A stretch of 16,620 bases of DNA, taken from CAUSWF01 sp963535465. Lineage in GTDB: Bacteria; Bacillota_I; Bacilli_A; RF39; UBA660. The translations under genes were made by a program, and so were the position numbers. The stretch lies in contig CAUSWF010000014.1 in NCBI GenBank assembly GCA_963535465.1, forward strand, positions 1 to 16,620, read 5' to 3'. Shown here in pieces: positions 15,156-16,620 of this stretch; the stretch's first letter is position 1, and each line of letters opens with the position of its first letter. The notes beneath the pieces are model-generated. The model worked only from the letters and a program-made list of their open reading frames with translations, was not told the origin of the DNA and did not search any database.

Positions 15156-15307
15156 AAAATATTTAGATATATAAATAAGATTATTATTATCTCTAACCCA
15201 AACCATTTTTTCTTCTAACCTTTTAATACTATTTACATCAAGTCTATAAATTACAGCATATCTCCTAATTTCATCTAATTCTAAATTATCAATATGTTAA
15301 CTTTCAT
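15150..15307 (-). pseudogene. Small gene with a broken start (about 50 codons)
   Basis: A minus-strand frame, open from about 15296 to the stop at 15150-15152, encodes a charged peptide including ELDEIRRYAVIYRLDVNSIK and MVWVRDNNNLIYISKYF, which looks like real protein. A good ribosome site GAGGTGA (15313-15319) and ATG 15305-15307 lie just upstream, but that ATG is in another frame and ends after eight codons, while the long frame is closed by TAA at 15297-15299. A one-base indel or a nonsense change near 15297-15303 would explain this. A terminator follows directly. The family is not recognised. An unusual start codon for an intact ~48-aa protein is the alternative. Nothing supportable is seen from about 15320 to 15407. 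Confidence 0.45.
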
Positions 15308-15407
15308 CTATTTCACCTCATACATTAACTTGGAGAAAATACAAAGCAAAAAGATTATAGAAAATACTACTAGAAATGTTGTTATTATTCTTTTGCAGCA
15401 TAAATAA

Positions 15408-15647
15408 TATGGCATTTTACTTTCCAATGAAGTAAAGGCTAATCAGATGATAGCAGAAGCCTTGAACAATGTTGCAAAAGGATATGTGTCTTATGTTGGC
15501 AATCCAAAATTGATGAATAATGTAATGGCTGACATTGTAATTCAGATGCCAACACAAATAGAAGAACGAGAACAGTTATCTTTGCTTTTTGCTAATCTCG
15601 ACAACCTTATCACTCTTCATCAACTATTGTATTTTTTAACTGTTTAA
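15408..15647 (+). pseudogene. 5'-truncated hsdS fragment (Type I restriction specificity subunit)
   Basis: After an in-frame stop (15405-15407) the plus frame reads YGILLSNEVKANQMIAEALN... and then MADIVIQMPTQIEEREQL..., LDNLITLHQ. The last part is the characteristic conserved helical segment after a target-recognition domain in HsdS (P-x-x-x-EE-x-x-I/L...LDNLITLHQ). Only about 70 residues of HsdS are present; the rest of the target-recognition domain and everything before it are missing. The frame leaves HsdS-like sequence exactly at the end of the inverted repeat (15625), ending LLYFLTV-stop instead of the usual RKLE...KMF tail, and overlaps the recombinase 3' end by 12 bases. It lacks a start and ribosome site. 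It may be a silent donor fragment or a remnant of past rearrangement. Confidence 0.8.
15603..15625 (+). repeat. Inverted repeat, left copy (23 bp), inside hsdS codons
   Basis: Begins AACCTTATCACTC and ends CATCAACT. It is exactly the reverse complement of 16593-16615 over 23 bp. It encodes N-L-I-T-L-H-Q-L, and the homology stops abruptly at the right end. It bounds a 967-bp segment containing the recombinase gene, so it is a probable recombination site. Confidence 0.9.
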
Positions 15648-16562
15648 AGTTGTTAATGTTCTCATAATTTTATCAATATCTGTATTTTCTAGTTCCTGAA
15701 TAATATGTAAATATATTTTTTGAGTTGTTGTCATACTTGAATGACCTAATCTATGTGCAACACTTGCAATTGACACTCCTGCAAATAATAGTAAGCTTGC
15801 ATGTGTATGTCTTAAACCATGTATAGAAATAATAGGTATATCTACTTTTTTACAATGTCTTGATAAAATATCATTTATTGTAGAATTATATATTTTTCTA
15901 TCAATAAAAATAGGTTTGTCTTCTTCTAAATTCTTAACCAGTTCAGAAAATTGTATAACAGTTTGCCAATCTAATTGTATTTTTCTAACAGATGATTTAT
16001 TTTTAGTAGGTTCAAAACCACCACCATCTTTGTAATTCCATGTCTTTTCAATATTAATAGACTGATGTGGAAAATCAAAATCATTTGGAGTTATTGCTAA
16101 TGCTTCTGAAAATCTCATACCTGTTTTAGCAATTAAATATATTAACCAATCATCATTAATTTCATTCGTTAAATTTAAATCACTTATTAATTTCTGTAAT
16201 TCAAATTGATTTAAATATTTTTCTTTCTTTTCTCTTGGAGTTTTACCTTTTATAATTGCTTTTCTGGTAGGATCTTTTTCTAATAATCCTTCATCAACTG
16301 CATCTAATATAGATGCTTTTAGTTGATGATGAAAATCCATAGTACTTTGTCTTTCATGTTTTTCAGCATATAAATTTAATAATTCTTGATAATTTATTCT
16401 AGTTAATTCTTTAACTTTTAAATTAGGTGCTAATTTTTTTATCCAACCTAAAGTTAGATTGTATTTTTGCATTGTTGATTTTCTAATTGCTCCTTCTTTA
16501 TATACTTTTATCCATCTTTCATAATATACATAAAATAATTCGTTATTATCGTTAGTGTTCAT
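15636..16562 (-). CDS. Tyrosine recombinase associated with an hsdS switch
   Basis: A 308-aa site-specific recombinase of the phage-integrase family. N-terminal SAM-like/core-binding domain about 10-105 (YVYYERWIKVYK... LGWIKKLAPNLKVKELT) and C-terminal catalytic domain about 115-305 with all catalytic residues: Arg150 (TGMRFSEAL), a beta-turn Lys near 189-194, His248-x-x-Arg251 (HGLRHTH), His274 (RLGHSS) and Tyr284 (QKIYLHI). It should be active. ATG 16560-16562 follows AAGGAG closely and is 23 bases after the stop of an hsdS gene in the same direction, so it is probably co-transcribed with hsdS. It lies almost exactly between the two inverted repeats. Recombinases in this position in other Firmicutes invert hsdS segments to change restriction-modification specificity. 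A prophage integrase is the alternative, but no phage genes or att-tRNA are seen. Confidence 0.93.
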   Translation of the reverse strand: MNTNDNNELFYVYYERWIKVYKEGAIRKSTMQKYNLTLGWIKKLAPNLKVKELTRINYQELLNLYAEKHERQSTMDFHHQLKASILDAVDEGLLEKDPTRKAIIKGKTPREKKEKYLNQFELQKLISDLNLTNEINDDWLIYLIAKTGMRFSEALAITPNDFDFPHQSINIEKTWNYKDGGGFEPTKNKSSVRKIQLDWQTVIQFSELVKNLEEDKPIFIDRKIYNSTINDILSRHCKKVDIPIISIHGLRHTHASLLLFAGVSIASVAHRLGHSSMTTTQKIYLHIIQELENTDIDKIMRTLTTLNS

Positions 16563-16585
16563 TTTCTTATCTTCTCCTTTTTATT

Positions 16586-16620
16586 CTAATTAAGTTGATG
16601 AAGAGTGATAAGGTTATCTA
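16586..16620 (-). CDS. hsdS: hsdS, Type I restriction specificity subunit (3' end only; gene lies off the right edge)
   Basis: The minus strand reads (L)-D-N-L-I-T-L-H-Q-L-N-stop, with the stop TAG at 16586-16588. This is the same conserved HsdS segment as in the plus-strand fragment at 15408-15647, and the Leu before Asp is compatible with the two bases visible at the edge. It lies in tandem with the recombinase (23-base gap). The protein ends immediately after LHQ, without the helical RKLE...KMF tail usual for HsdS, so it is either a half-specificity subunit or one whose tail has been moved by recombination. Only 11 codons are visible. Confidence 0.75.
   Translation of the reverse strand, partial: DNLITLHQLN
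16593..16615 (-). repeat. Inverted repeat, right copy (23 bp), inside hsdS codons
   Basis: Begins AGTTGATGAAG on the plus strand. It is the exact reverse complement of 15603-15625 and encodes the same HsdS residues in its own frame. Homology beyond 16615 shows two mismatches in the last five visible bases and may continue off the edge. Confidence 0.9.

Noticed and set aside
15447..15647. Stand-alone 66-aa plus-strand protein starting at ATG 15447
   Set aside because: The HsdS-like frame continues upstream to 15408, there is no ribosome site before 15447, and the sequence matches the end of an HsdS recognition domain, so it is a fragment of hsdS rather than a separate gene.
15636..16562. Prophage or integrative element boundary
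   Set aside because: No tRNA, att-like direct repeat, or phage or conjugation genes are visible; the hsdS codons on both sides explain the recombinase better.
1..16620. UGA-as-Trp recoding (mollicute code), CRISPR arrays, tRNA or rRNA genes
   Set aside because: Conserved enzymes use TGG for Trp and no in-frame TGA was met; no regularly spaced repeats or cloverleaf or rRNA motifs were found.

Overview
The window is strongly A+T-rich. It uses TGG for tryptophan and reads TGA as stop (genetic code 11), and its genes are packed tightly, mostly on the minus strand. The gene content is an arginine deiminase operon, a fused glutamine-type amino-acid transporter, DegV-like, DUF4236 and C39-peptidase-like proteins, and an mTERF-like repeat protein. 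Together these suggest a small-genome, low-GC Firmicute of the Bacilli (Erysipelotrichales/RF39-like gut lineages). That placement is inference from content and composition, not a phylogenetic result.

Layout, left to right (transcription mostly right to left). 1-595: an mTERF-like repeat gene that runs off the left edge. 677-4122: three overlapping or abutting genes of unknown function, read 661 aa, then 165 aa, then 318 aa. 4198-6328: a polar amino-acid ABC importer made of a lipoprotein-permease fusion and its ATPase. 6406-10987: the complete arginine deiminase pathway in the order arcA, arcB (catabolic ornithine carbamoyltransferase), arcC, and a YfcC-type antiporter. 11099-11911: a DegV-like protein. 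11945-13154: a small membrane-anchored protein, a DUF4236 protein and an unknown 155-aa protein. 13222-13539: the only intact plus-strand gene, a small two-helix membrane protein. 13547-15087: an anchored C39-like peptidase and a SWIM zinc-finger protein. 15150-15647: two broken genes. 15603-16620: a tyrosine recombinase between 23-bp exact inverted repeats, each lying in the same codons of an hsdS reading frame.

How the genes work together: the ADI operon converts arginine to ornithine, ammonia, CO2 and ATP, and the membrane carrier plausibly exchanges arginine for ornithine. The adjacent ABC importer is a plausible amino-acid feeder. The right end looks like the edge of a recombinase-driven, phase-variable Type I restriction-modification specificity locus, with hsdM and hsdR presumably outside the window.

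Transcription signals are unusually legible. Most promoters show TATAAT, often as an extended TGnTATAAT, a few bases to about 20 bases before the start codon. Predicted 5' leaders are therefore very short, and one gene looks leaderless. Several intrinsic terminators overlap the stop codon of their gene.
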